NCBI RefSeq assembly: GCF_032191465.1
Contig: NZ_JAQOUE010000001.1
Location: forward strand, 1,736,001 to 1,800,000
Direction of reading: 5' to 3'
DNA from: Candidatus Nitronereus thalassa
GTDB lineage: Bacteria > Nitrospirota > Nitrospiria > Nitrospirales > UBA8639
DNA length: 64,000 nucleotides
Shown: piece after piece, positions 17,535 to 26,531 of the stretch
Layout: every line of letters begins with the position of its first letter
Position numbering within the stretch: position 1 is the stretch's first letter
Translations under genes and position numbers: made by a program
The notes under the pieces: generated by a model
What the model saw: the letters and a program-made list of their open reading frames with translations, nothing else
Told to the model about the DNA's origin: nothing
Databases searched by the model: none

Positions 17535-18139
17535 AGTCCCTCCTTTCCTATGTTCGAAATGTTCTCAAAATCATCAACCCATATTTCATATCGTGTTTCG
17601 TTTGGACGATCACTATTATACTCTAAAAAATAGAGTCCCTCGTGAATTGGGTAAATCTCGACTTTTTTAGTTATTCCCAAAGAAATGTTCCGAGCCTCCT
17701 CTCCAATACCAACCGAACCTCCAAATTGCGATCGGGAGAATAGGCTTGAACCTTTCAGCCCATCCCCACGCAAATAGATCAAACTAAAGTTCCACTCATT
17801 ACCCGATGAATCTGAAAAGAAGCTCAACGGTTTGGTCCATTTCCATAGCGACAAATCCGATTCTCTTTTTCCGCTTTTCTTGATCATATTTGGTGAGGCA
17901 ACAAGACGACGGCTCAAACCAATTGCTACCCCCCATTGATCACCACCCTCTAAAAGAAAAGGAAAGTGAATTTGTTCCCCGAGATAGGCTTTTCCACTTT
18001 GCGGATCAGAATGGCGATACATTACGGGCCCAAAATAATGTTCGGCCTCCTGAGACCGCCACGCACAACCTGGCTGTAAGCACAACGCACTCAGTAACAA
18101 ATATCCGACCAAAAGGAATCTCAAATGCTTAAAACTCAT
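17531..18139 (-). CDS. Lipoprotein of unknown function
   Basis: A 202-residue lipoprotein: signal peptide MSFKHLRFLLVGYLLLSAL, lipobox LQPGC with Cys near residue 25, then a beta-rich mature domain with many aromatic residues (FSLIYLRGDGL, FYFLEYNSDRP-like region). It belongs to the same small operon as the two paralogous lipoproteins, which follow it with a 4-base overlap. I do not recognise the family. The cluster looks like a lineage-specific envelope operon. Confidence 0.8.
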   Translation of the reverse strand: MSFKHLRFLLVGYLLLSALCLQPGCAWRSQEAEHYFGPVMYRHSDPQSGKAYLGEQIHFPFLLEGGDQWGVAIGLSRRLVASPNMIKKSGKRESDLSLWKWTKPLSFFSDSSGNEWNFSLIYLRGDGLKGSSLFSRSQFGGSVGIGEEARNISLGITKKVEIYPIHEGLYFLEYNSDRPNETRYEIWVDDFENISNIGKEGL

Positions 18140-18410
18140 GGGTACCCGGATAAGGTATCAAATATTGGCTCCTGGCATATGATTGTTTTTTGGTCACTTG
18201 ACCATCATAACTAACAATCGTTATCCACACTGAGGCATGGCCTAGATGTTTAAAGACAGGCCTTCCTGGAAGTTGAAGTAAACAAACACCTGCATCATGC
18301 TTAAAAAAAGGCCGAAATGAAAATTTTATCCTTCTGATAACAAAGAAAAGGATTTCACCCGAAGTCCCTAAGTGTTGATAAATCATTCCTTCATCTTGCC
18401 TTGCATTCAA
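18129..18410 (-). CDS. Possible small hypothetical protein at the head of the lipoprotein operon
   Basis: An open frame of 93 codons whose stop overlaps the start of the 202-residue lipoprotein gene by 11 bases, which is a common operon arrangement. No signal peptide or family motif is visible, and the start is uncertain (a second Met lies at codon 9). It may encode a small cytoplasmic protein or be chance. Support is only positional. Confidence 0.35.
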   Translation of the reverse strand: MNARQDEGMIYQHLGTSGEILFFVIRRIKFSFRPFFKHDAGVCLLQLPGRPVFKHLGHASVWITIVSYDGQVTKKQSYARSQYLIPYPGTHEF

Positions 18411-18708
18411 TTTGTTATGTACTCTAAATTTATTGTCAAGGAAAAATTTTTAACATTGTTTGTCTCCGTTAATGATCAGTGCAACGACATCCATGGGAAA
18501 GGCTCCATTCGCCTTACCTTAACGGGGAAAAACAATCCTTGAAAATGGTCGACATCAATATCGTTTCCAATTTATTTCCCTACAAGTTCTATGCCAGACC
18601 CTCTCTTCATCTAACATTCCCTCAAGGACAAAATTTTCAATTAATTGAGGGTACTTCAAAGACCTTTCGCAAAATTAGACTCTTGAAAAGATTGCTGAAG
18701 ATCTTGTT

Positions 18709-18752
18709 TGTATCCAATCAGATACACAAATGTATCCAATGGGATAAACAAA
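18709..18752. repeat. Tandem 22-base repeat with internal dyads
   Basis: Two head-to-tail units of 22 bases (18709-18730 and 18731-18752), 19 of 22 identical. The first contains a perfect dyad TGTATC-CAATCA-GATACA; the second an imperfect one, TGTATC-CAATGG-GATAAA. Two turns of DNA separate equivalent positions, so a dimeric protein would bind both units on the same face. Regulator and target are unknown. Confidence 0.5.
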
Positions 18753-18779
18753 ACATAAATCTCCGGGAGAATAAAAGAT

Positions 18780-18800
18780 CCCCGTAGCAAGCTACCGGGG
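18780..18800 (-). terminator. Hairpin terminator of the nuo operon
   Basis: CCCCGTAGC-AA-GCTACCGGGG, a GC-rich stem with one bulged base, lies about 60 bases after the nuoN stop. Read on the minus strand it is followed by GATCTTTTATTCT, a T-rich tract, as in intrinsic terminators. Confidence 0.6.
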
Positions 18801-18862
18801 GAATTACAAGTTAAAAATATTAATTGGTAAGCGGAGATACTTAAAAAAACCAGAAGGAATAC

Positions 18863-20362
18863 TTATCCCCCGATTATTGTGCTAATGGCGGGCGCAGAAG
18901 CGGTAGGATTCACAATGTTTGCAAACATCAAGGTAGCCGAGACTGCCCAGTCGATGAAGGGTTTTGGGTAGATCCCTAGGAGAAGGGTGCCGGCAATGCC
19001 GACGTAGACGGCGGTTTTCAATGGCAAGGAGACGGTAAGTGGAGTGGGGTCGGTAGGTTCGTTGATGTACATCTTTTTGACAACGATAAGGTAGTAGTAC
19101 ATCGAGATGACGATGTTAATGAGGCCCACGATTAAGAGTGTGTAGAGTTCTTGTTCCATGGCTGCGACAAAGATATAGAGCTTGCCGATGAACCCTGCCA
19201 GTGGCGGCACACCGGCTAACGACAATAAAAAGAGCAGCATCGCCGCTGCCAGGAATGGCGACCGACGGTTGAGTCCATTGTAATCTTCAATTTCATCACT
19301 CTTGATCAAATTGCTGACGCCGATCACCACGGCAAACGCCCCAAGGTTCGCAAATAGGTAGGTGAGTAAATAAAAAAGAATGGCATCGCTGCCCCGCTTT
19401 GTTCCTGCAGCCAGCCCAATCATGATATTCCCAATTTGCGCGATTCCTGAATACGCCAAAAGCCGCTTAATATTTGTCTGTGCAATGGCCACAATATTGC
19501 CGTACGTCATCGAGACAATGGAGGCCACCACAAAGAGCAAGACCCATGTCGGTTTAAAACTGGCCAGCGCCACATAGAACATTCGAATCAAGATGGCCAA
19601 GGCTGCGCCCTTGGGGGCAATGGAGAGAAACGCGGTGACGGGCGTCGGTGCCCCTTGATAGGTATCCGGAATCCAGGAATGAAAAGGGACCGCGCCGATT
19701 TTAAATCCAAGGGCGGCAAAGATTAGAAGGAATCCTATGGCCAACCCATAGCTTCCTGGCGTCGAGGTCATTTCCGAAAACACAAGGGTTCCAGTTTCTC
19801 CGTAAACCAGGCTGATTCCGTAGGCCAACAATCCTGCTGCAAACACCCCCAGGATAAAAAACTTGAGTCCGGCTTCACTGGACCGTTCGTCTTCGCGGAG
19901 GTACGCCACCAGCACATAAAATCCGAAGGTCGAAAATTCAAGGGTCACAAAGACAGAGAGAAGATCTTGCGCTGAGGCCATAAACATCATGCCTAACGCA
20001 GACATCATCACCAGAAAGTAATACTCGCCTTTGAAGAATCTAAAATGTTTGACGGAATCGATAGAAATCAACAAGACAAGCGCGGTTGCGAGAAGGATGA
20101 TGATTTTAAAGAAGATCGCCACCCCATCCAACACAAACATATCCTTAAATAACGTGCCATGGACTCCGACATAATCAAACCAAATGAGATTAAGGAGGGT
20201 CGCCAGAATTCCGCCGATGGAGAGATACGCAAGATTCTCATGATCAATATTCTTGATCGAAAAATCAACGATCAACACTACGCATAACCAAATAGTCAGA
20301 AAGATCTCTGGCGCGAGTAGGAGAAGATCGGATCCGGATAGGGTGAGATCAAACGTCATCAT
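18863..20362 (-). CDS. nuoN: NADH-quinone oxidoreductase subunit N (complex I)
   Basis: A 499-residue antiporter-like membrane subunit with about 14 helices. The pumping residues are intact: Glu142 in TM5 (TLEFSTFGF), Lys221 in TM7 (GFKIGAVPFHSW) and a Lys in the TM12 region (PPLAGFIGKLY). It sits next to the quinone-connecting part in the assembled membrane arm. Last gene of the operon, three bases after nuoM2, followed by a terminator-like hairpin. Length is close to E. coli NuoN (485). Confidence 0.96.
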   Translation of the reverse strand: MMTFDLTLSGSDLLLLAPEIFLTIWLCVVLIVDFSIKNIDHENLAYLSIGGILATLLNLIWFDYVGVHGTLFKDMFVLDGVAIFFKIIILLATALVLLISIDSVKHFRFFKGEYYFLVMMSALGMMFMASAQDLLSVFVTLEFSTFGFYVLVAYLREDERSSEAGLKFFILGVFAAGLLAYGISLVYGETGTLVFSEMTSTPGSYGLAIGFLLIFAALGFKIGAVPFHSWIPDTYQGAPTPVTAFLSIAPKGAALAILIRMFYVALASFKPTWVLLFVVASIVSMTYGNIVAIAQTNIKRLLAYSGIAQIGNIMIGLAAGTKRGSDAILFYLLTYLFANLGAFAVVIGVSNLIKSDEIEDYNGLNRRSPFLAAAMLLFLLSLAGVPPLAGFIGKLYIFVAAMEQELYTLLIVGLINIVISMYYYLIVVKKMYINEPTDPTPLTVSLPLKTAVYVGIAGTLLLGIYPKPFIDWAVSATLMFANIVNPTASAPAISTIIGG

Positions 20363-20365
20363 GGT

Positions 20366-21961
20366 TTAAGGCAAAATCCCCTGTGCGTTCTGCGCAATCA
20401 CCGGTGCAACCTGATTGATTCGGTCAAGCATGGGCTCCACCGTTGATCGTACAACGTGATAAAAGTGCATAGGGAATATCCCAAAGAAAATACTGGTCGT
20501 AATCATAATCAACAACGGCAAACGATCGACCCAATTCCTGGTATCACTCACATGCTCATATTCAGGAGATAATTTTCCGTAAAACAATCCACGCATCATC
20601 TTGAACAAGTACGCCAGAGTCAGCACAATTCCCAAGACTGCCACAATTACTTGGAAAGGATATTTATCCCAACTCCCCACAATGATCATCACCTCGGCGA
20701 TAAAGTTCACGGTCCCAGGCATACCAATGGATGCCATACAACCAATCACAAACGCCCCGGCAAGAAAGGGCATCTTTTTTGCCAACCCTCCGAGCGACGG
20801 AATGTCGCGTGTATGCGTTTGTTCATAGACCCATCCCACCATGGCAAAGAGCATCCCTGTGGCCATGGCATGGGCAAACATATAAATAACCGCACCGGTT
20901 AAACTGATATAGTCCAACGCCGCCATTCCTAAAAAGATGTAGCCCATGTGGCTGGAACTGGAATATCCAATGACATATTTGGTGTCTCTCGCAAAATAAG
21001 AGACAAAGCCTCCGTAGACGATACTGAACACACAGAGCACCGCCGCGATGGGCATGAGTTCACGAGTGATCTCCGGCATGATTTCAAACGCCACGCGGAT
21101 AATTGAGAAATGCCCAAGCTTCATCAGTACCCCAGCATGCAACATACTGGTAGCCGCAGGCGCGGCCGCGTGCCCCACCGGTGACCAGGAATGCAAGGGC
21201 CAAATAGGCGCGATCGAAGCAAATCCAAAAAAGATCAGCAGCCAAATAATGTTACCCAACCAACCATCAAATTTAGCCTGTTCTCGGAGAACGAGTATGT
21301 CGAAGGTATGCACCGGTGAAAAATGGTAAATCAGCAGAATTCCCATAAGGGCAACCACCGCACCCGCTGACAAGAACAATGTCAATTTCATGGCTGCATA
21401 TTCTTTGCTGTTTGACCCAAAGTTGAGGAAAAAACGAACCGAATCCCTGAGTTTCAACCCGGCATCGTCAGTCATACTCAAATAGCCCTTGGTATGACTG
21501 CCCCATACTCCCAAAAGCAAATACATGGGTAACACGGACATTTCATAGAAGAAGTAGAGGAAGAACAGATCCAGTGACATGAACACGCCGATCGTTGCTG
21601 CCGCCAGAATCAACAAAAAGATATAAAATTCCTTGGTCCGATCCTTGATATGCCATGAAATAAAAATACCCGCAAAGAGTAAGATGGCCGAGGCAAAGAC
21701 CAACGGCGCACCAATCCCATCCACGCCAATATAAAAGGCGATGCCTAATTCTTCTGACCACGGCCAACGGGTCATCATTTGAAAACCACCTACATCCGGA
21801 TCGTAGGCCATGAACACATACAACGAGGCAAGAAGCGCGATGCCTGCCGAAACTGCCGCCACCATGCGCACCATGAGGGCTTCCCGATTCGGAACGAAAA
21901 TTAAGGCAATCGCGCCAAAAAATGGTGCAAACAAGACTGTGAGTAAGGCGAATGAACCCAT
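20366..21961 (-). CDS. nuoM: Second NADH-quinone oxidoreductase subunit M (extra proton-pump module, NuoM2)
   Basis: A 531-residue antiporter-like subunit, the second of two adjacent nuoM genes. TM5 Glu140 (FFYEMSVLPMY) and TM12 Glu (VNFIAEVMI) are conserved, and so is a TM8 Lys (GVLMKLGHF). The essential TM7 lysine, however, is replaced: where nuoM1 has AFKAPVFPFHTWLPDA this protein has ASIAPIWPLHSWSPVG, so Ile250 takes the Lys position and the WLPDA motif is lost. It also has an insertion of about 25 residues after TM5 (around residues 154-187). Complexes with two NuoM subunits are known from Nitrospira and others as '2M' complex I and are thought to move an extra proton; the missing lysine questions that for this copy. 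Confidence 0.93.
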   Translation of the reverse strand: MGSFALLTVLFAPFFGAIALIFVPNREALMVRMVAAVSAGIALLASLYVFMAYDPDVGGFQMMTRWPWSEELGIAFYIGVDGIGAPLVFASAILLFAGIFISWHIKDRTKEFYIFLLILAAATIGVFMSLDLFFLYFFYEMSVLPMYLLLGVWGSHTKGYLSMTDDAGLKLRDSVRFFLNFGSNSKEYAAMKLTLFLSAGAVVALMGILLIYHFSPVHTFDILVLREQAKFDGWLGNIIWLLIFFGFASIAPIWPLHSWSPVGHAAAPAATSMLHAGVLMKLGHFSIIRVAFEIMPEITRELMPIAAVLCVFSIVYGGFVSYFARDTKYVIGYSSSSHMGYIFLGMAALDYISLTGAVIYMFAHAMATGMLFAMVGWVYEQTHTRDIPSLGGLAKKMPFLAGAFVIGCMASIGMPGTVNFIAEVMIIVGSWDKYPFQVIVAVLGIVLTLAYLFKMMRGLFYGKLSPEYEHVSDTRNWVDRLPLLIMITTSIFFGIFPMHFYHVVRSTVEPMLDRINQVAPVIAQNAQGILP

Positions 21962-21966
21962 AAAGT

Positions 21967-23538
21967 CTATTCTTCCACTACGATGCGTTGACTCGCTGCA
22001 TCCATTGCTAATCGTTTATCAAACTCAATACTCGCTACCGACCCACGCTCTAACCGATCGACGACCGCCTGCACAGACCCATTAATCATGTTCAGGAAGG
22101 GTGACGGGTACAACCCAATCCAAAAAATCATCACGCAGAGCGACACGGCAATGATCGATTCACGTTGGGTTAAATCGTGCAACACCTTCGGAACTTTTTC
22201 TCCCAATGGGCCAAAAATCGCGCGCTCGTAGTACCACAGAAAATACGAGGCCGCGAAAATGACACCGGAGACTGCCACCAGCCCATAGAACCAATGCGCT
22301 TGAAAGGCTCCAAGCAGAATCAAAAATTCTCCGATAAACCCATTCGTGCCAGGCAATCCAATCGACGCCATACCGATGATTAAAAAGAACGTTGCAAACA
22401 GCGGCATTTTTGACGCCAGTCCTCCAGCTTGATCCACGAGTGTATTTCCCGTCCGGTCATACAAAAAACCTGCCAAGAAAAAAAGCCCGGCTGTGGTAAA
22501 TCCCAAATTGATCATCTGCAACAGACTTCCTTGAATGCCTTGAAAATTCAGCGCAAACAGGCCAATCACCACAAAACCTAAATGGCTAATGCTGCTAAAC
22601 ACCAGAAGTCGACGGAAGTCCGCCTGAATAATCGCAATAATCGCTCCATACACAATCGCTATTAGGCCAAGGGCCATCACAATCATGACCACGGTTTCAT
22701 CCTTGGACGCTTCAGGGAGTAAGGGGAAACTAAAACGCAAGAATCCATAAGTGCCCAGCTTGACCCCAGCCAATACCACGGACATACCAATAGGGCCTTG
22801 AACCAGCGCATCAGGCAGCCAGGTGTGAAAGGGAAACACCGGAGCTTTAAAGGCAAGCCCCATAAAGATAAACCAGAAAATAAGAATCTGTTGGCTCACT
22901 GGAACCGGAACAGTCAGCAATTCTAGGAAATCGAAACTATACGCATTGGTGGCATCATGATAATTCAAACACAGCAGCGCGAAACCCACTAACATAAAAA
23001 CGCTGCCGAGAAGCGTATACAGCACATATTTTAATGCAGCATATTCCTTCTCTTCCCCCACCCCCCAAATCTTGATGAGGAAGTAGCTGGGGATCAGCAT
23101 CAATTCCCAGAACACGAAAAAGAGAATAAGATCGATAGACACGAAAATGCCCATGATCGTCATTTCTAACGCCAAGACACTCATGAGATAGAGCTTGAGA
23201 TTTTCTCCCACCGAATCCCATGAATAAAGTACTATCATGACGGTGAGAAACGCGGTCAGGCCAACAAACAAAATACTAATACCGTCAACCGCCAGGTGGT
23301 AGGAGATTCCCAATGGAGGAATCCAACTGAGCCGTTCACTAAATTGCATTGCCGCGGAATCGGGGACGAACCGTAGCAAGAGCAGCGAGGCAAGAATTAG
23401 CTCAAGCACGGCTATCCCAAGGGCGGACTTCTTGAGGAGATCTGGATCTTTTTGCGGCCAAAGTAATATGGCGCCAATCAAAGGCAAAAAGATCAAGACC
23501 GACAAAAGGGGAAAACCAAATTGTAATTCTTCAAGCAT
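21967..23538 (-). CDS. nuoM: NADH-quinone oxidoreductase subunit M (first copy)
   Basis: A 523-residue antiporter-like subunit with the canonical residues: Glu145 (FWELMLIP) in TM5, Lys231 (AFKAPVFP) in TM7 and Glu in TM12 (NGFIGEFL). The TM8 motif reads LAGVKLGTYGFLR, about two residues shorter than the usual LAGVLLKMGTYGF, with its Lys shifted. It lies between nuoL and the second nuoM with gaps of 20 and 5 bases, so all are cotranscribed and presumably assembled side by side in the membrane arm. Confidence 0.96.
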   Translation of the reverse strand: MLEELQFGFPLLSVLIFLPLIGAILLWPQKDPDLLKKSALGIAVLELILASLLLLRFVPDSAAMQFSERLSWIPPLGISYHLAVDGISILFVGLTAFLTVMIVLYSWDSVGENLKLYLMSVLALEMTIMGIFVSIDLILFFVFWELMLIPSYFLIKIWGVGEEKEYAALKYVLYTLLGSVFMLVGFALLCLNYHDATNAYSFDFLELLTVPVPVSQQILIFWFIFMGLAFKAPVFPFHTWLPDALVQGPIGMSVVLAGVKLGTYGFLRFSFPLLPEASKDETVVMIVMALGLIAIVYGAIIAIIQADFRRLLVFSSISHLGFVVIGLFALNFQGIQGSLLQMINLGFTTAGLFFLAGFLYDRTGNTLVDQAGGLASKMPLFATFFLIIGMASIGLPGTNGFIGEFLILLGAFQAHWFYGLVAVSGVIFAASYFLWYYERAIFGPLGEKVPKVLHDLTQRESIIAVSLCVMIFWIGLYPSPFLNMINGSVQAVVDRLERGSVASIEFDKRLAMDAASQRIVVEE

Positions 23539-23558
23539 AATAAATTAATCAGTCCAAA

Positions 23559-25541
23559 CTATAGAACCGATGTTCCGGTCAACCACACAAACAGGAAATG
23601 CACAAGAATAAAAAGACCTATCACAATGACCGCCGCATAATGGTTCACCAAACCGGTTTGCAACTTCCGCCAAGACCAGGCCGCCAAATGATTGGCATAG
23701 CCAATCACATTGAGCCCCGCATAGATCACATGTTTCTCAGTCCATGTGATTCCGGCACCACTGGCGTCGGCACCATGACCAATTCCACGAATGAATCGAT
23801 CGATGATATTTTGATCGAACCAATCCCATATTTGCCCAAGGCGTTTACATGGCTCGACGATAACCGAATCATAGAGCTCATCAACCCAATATTTGTTCAA
23901 GAAGGTGCGATAGGCTCCAGAAAATCGTTCCGCCCATTCATCCGCCATGCCCGGACTCACAGAATACATATAATGCGCCAACCCCCAACCACCCAATCCA
24001 ATGCTGATAGCGACCGCCATCAGTCCGGCCAACGTACCAAAACTGACTTCATGAGGAACGGCCGCGATAGGTGTCGCCACCGACGACAAAAATCCATGGA
24101 GCCAGCCATGCTCGGGCGGCACGCCCATAAAGCCACCAATCACAGATAGTCCAGCCAAAACCATGAGGGGAACAGTCATCACCGGCGGAGATTCATGGAT
24201 GTGATGATCCACTTCAGGATCAACGCGCGAGGGCCCATAAAACGTCAGGTAGGTCAGGCGGAACATGTAAAAGGACGTAAGAAACGCGCCAACGGCCGCA
24301 AAGAGATACAACACATAATGGTGATTCACGAAGGCATGCGCCATGATCTCATCTTTGCTCCAAAAACCAGCCAGAGGGGGAATCCCCGCAATGGCCAATG
24401 TCCCAATAAGAAACACCTTATATGTAATCGGAATTCGCTTCGAAAGCCCGCCCATCTTCCGAATATCTTGTTCACCTTGGAGAGAATGAATCACGGCACC
24501 CGCTGACAGAAAGAGGAGCGCTTTAAAAAACGCATGGGTAACCAGATGAAAGATCGCCGCCACATAGGCCCCCACGCCGCAGGCCAAAAACATATACCCC
24601 AATTGGCTGACCGTGGAGTAGGCCAACACACGCTTAATATCGTTCTGAACCAATCCTATCGTAGCGGCGAATAATGCCGTCGCGCCTCCGATAACTCCAA
24701 CCGTGGCCATCGCCACCGGGGCCATATCGAAGAGCACATGATTTCGAACCACCATATACACACCCGCCGTCACCATGGTAGCCGCATGAATTAATGCACT
24801 GACCGGTGTGGGACCCTCCATAGCATCCGGCAACCAGGTATACAACGGAATTTGCGCAGATTTCCCGATGGCTCCAACTAATAAGCACAAAGCAATGGCC
24901 GTGGCCATTTCTGTGGAGAGTTGCCCTACATTGGCCAGCGCTTTCGTATAATCAAGGGTTTTAAAATTCGAGAAAATTAAAAAGATGGCCAACAAAAATC
25001 CCGCATCGCCAATGCGGTTCACGACAAAGGCTTTGGTCGCGGCTTTGGCGGCCGAGATCTTATGGAAGTAGTATCCAATCAACAGATACGAACATAATCC
25101 GACGCCTTCCCACCCTATAAAGAGCACCAAATAGTTGTTCCCCATCACGAGCAGGAGCATCGAGACCATGAACAAATTCATATACACGAAGAAGCGTGTG
25201 AAACCTTCTTCGCCATGCATATACCCAACCGAGTACACGTGAATCAGGAAACCAACCCCTGTTACCACCATCAACATCACCGCCGACAATGGATCAATCA
25301 AAAAGGCCAGGTCCACATGAAAGTCCCCGCCAAAGATCCATGAATACGCAATGACATCACGAGGAGTTGGATCGGCCATAACCCCCATAAACACCGTAAG
25401 GGCGCAGAGGAAGGAGAGTCCCACCGATCCAAAGGCAATGCGACCAGCGAGATCATGCGAATATCGATGACCAACTAACCCATTGACCAAGACGGCCAGA
25501 AGAGGAAAGACTGGGATAAGAATGACGAGGAGTTCTGCCAC
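23559..25541 (-). CDS. nuoL: NADH-quinone oxidoreductase subunit L, extended form
   Basis: A 660-residue distal antiporter-like subunit. Glu145 (FIGWEGVG), Lys227 (VGAIGKSAQIPLYTWLPDAM) and Lys in TM12 (GFWSKDEI) are all present. It is about 47 residues longer than E. coli NuoL (613), with the extra length in the C-terminal part that forms the long amphipathic lateral helix and anchor. In complexes with an extra NuoM the lateral helix is lengthened to span the additional subunit, and this length fits that pattern. It follows nuoK by one base and precedes nuoM1. Confidence 0.96.
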   Translation of the reverse strand: MAELLVILIPVFPLLAVLVNGLVGHRYSHDLAGRIAFGSVGLSFLCALTVFMGVMADPTPRDVIAYSWIFGGDFHVDLAFLIDPLSAVMLMVVTGVGFLIHVYSVGYMHGEEGFTRFFVYMNLFMVSMLLLVMGNNYLVLFIGWEGVGLCSYLLIGYYFHKISAAKAATKAFVVNRIGDAGFLLAIFLIFSNFKTLDYTKALANVGQLSTEMATAIALCLLVGAIGKSAQIPLYTWLPDAMEGPTPVSALIHAATMVTAGVYMVVRNHVLFDMAPVAMATVGVIGGATALFAATIGLVQNDIKRVLAYSTVSQLGYMFLACGVGAYVAAIFHLVTHAFFKALLFLSAGAVIHSLQGEQDIRKMGGLSKRIPITYKVFLIGTLAIAGIPPLAGFWSKDEIMAHAFVNHHYVLYLFAAVGAFLTSFYMFRLTYLTFYGPSRVDPEVDHHIHESPPVMTVPLMVLAGLSVIGGFMGVPPEHGWLHGFLSSVATPIAAVPHEVSFGTLAGLMAVAISIGLGGWGLAHYMYSVSPGMADEWAERFSGAYRTFLNKYWVDELYDSVIVEPCKRLGQIWDWFDQNIIDRFIRGIGHGADASGAGITWTEKHVIYAGLNVIGYANHLAAWSWRKLQTGLVNHYAAVIVIGLFILVHFLFVWLTGTSVL

Positions 25542-25542
25542 G

Positions 25543-25845
25543 TTACCACTTCAACAAATTGACTTGGTCTACATTGGTCGCAATTTTTCCACGGAACACC
25601 ACAATGATAATCGCCAACCCTACGGCGGCTTCTCCTGCCGCGATGGCAATCACAAATAAGGCCGACAGTTGTCCGGCCATGGAATCCAAATAATGGGAAA
25701 ACGCGACAAGGTTGATATTCGCGGCATTGAGCATGATTTCCACTGACATCAGGACAATGATGAAGTTACGGCGAATCAGCACGCCAATAAGTCCCGTCAT
25801 AAACAAGATGGCACTCAACGCCACGTATGCGGAAAGAGGAATCAT
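25543..25845 (-). CDS. nuoK: NADH-quinone oxidoreductase subunit K
   Basis: A 100-residue, three-helix membrane subunit. Conserved glutamates are visible in MSVEIMLNAANINL (helix 2) and IAAGEAAVGLAI (helix 3), which belong to the central hydrophilic axis of the membrane arm. Size equals that of the family. Between it and nuoJ lies a 146-base gap filled by a palindromic repeat, while most of the other gene junctions in the operon are much tighter. Confidence 0.96.
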   Translation of the reverse strand: MIPLSAYVALSAILFMTGLIGVLIRRNFIIVLMSVEIMLNAANINLVAFSHYLDSMAGQLSALFVIAIAAGEAAVGLAIIIVVFRGKIATNVDQVNLLKW

Positions 25846-25919
25846 GGTTTCCCTAAGCTAGTTTTTCAATAAACGAAAATGTTGATTGCCTGCCATAGAT
25901 TGAGTTGCTTCGCAAAAAG

Positions 25920-25985
25920 TATTTCGTATTTCGTCGTTCGTATTTCGATTTTTACGAGATCCCCTTCACGAGGTACGAAATACGT
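25920..25985. repeat. Palindromic repeat R2, copy 1, between nuoJ and nuoK
   Basis: Left arm rich in GTATTTCGTCGTTCGTATTTCG and right arm CTTCACGAGGTACGAAATACG (25964-25984) fold back on each other. The same unit, in the form ATCTCGTCGTTCGTATCTCG, occurs at 29831-29923 and 61472-61577. It sits in an operon junction, so it will be transcribed as a hairpin between nuoJ and nuoK. Confidence 0.75.
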
Positions 25986-25991
25986 TTTTAT

Positions 25992-26522
25992 TCAGCTCGA
26001 CCCATCTGCCTTTGCCACTGGCGAGGTTGGGGTTTTCGCCAACACAATCGCGCCAATAATCGCCCCCAACAAAAATACACCGACGATTTCAAACAACAAC
26101 AAATAATCGCTAAACATCGTAATCCCAATCGCATGACTAGGACCGGTAGTTAACAGGACCTCGGTCGTAGCCTTCCCTTTGATCCCACCATAAGGTGTTT
26201 GAAAAATCAGAAGAAGCAGTTCACCAAGGATGGCCACACCGGCAAATAAAGCGAAGGGATATTTATTGTGAAGAAATTGTTCTTCCGTCTTGAGGTTCAG
26301 CAGCATGAGAACAAACAGGTACAAAATCAAAATTGCCCCGGCATAGACAATGATCTGCACCGCAAACAAGAATTCCGCATTGAGCAGGACAAACAAACCC
26401 GCCACGTGCAGAAGCAACGCCAAGAGGCTCATGCCGCAATGGACAGGATTTTTCAGGGCAATCGTGAAAACCCCGGCAAGGATACTCACGGTCGCAAAGT
26501 ACCCGAACAATAGATAGATCAT
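25992..26522 (-). CDS. nuoJ: NADH-quinone oxidoreductase subunit J
   Basis: A 176-residue membrane subunit with five hydrophobic helices; motifs NPVHCGMSLLALLLHVAGLFVLLNAEFL and the Gly-rich IIGAIVLA helix match NuoJ, which surrounds the quinone and E channel region. It begins nine bases after nuoI. The C-terminus ends shortly before the R2 palindrome; the usual spacing to nuoK in other genomes is a few bases. Confidence 0.95.
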   Translation of the reverse strand: MIYLLFGYFATVSILAGVFTIALKNPVHCGMSLLALLLHVAGLFVLLNAEFLFAVQIIVYAGAILILYLFVLMLLNLKTEEQFLHNKYPFALFAGVAILGELLLLIFQTPYGGIKGKATTEVLLTTGPSHAIGITMFSDYLLLFEIVGVFLLGAIIGAIVLAKTPTSPVAKADGSS

Positions 26523-26531
26523 TGTAAATGG

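Larger units (their letters stand above)
18411..18862. other. AT-rich intergenic stretch with a tandem repeat and the nuo terminator
   Basis: 452 bases between the lipoprotein operon and the end of nuoN. A plus-strand open frame (about 18479-18787) has no ribosome binding site or family features and is not called. The stretch holds a 22-base tandem repeat (18709-18752) and a hairpin (18780-18800), both listed separately. Confidence 0.6.

Noticed and set aside
18479-18787. Open frame of 102 codons on the plus strand
   Set aside because: Runs through the tandem repeat and into the terminator hairpin; no ribosome binding site and no domain.
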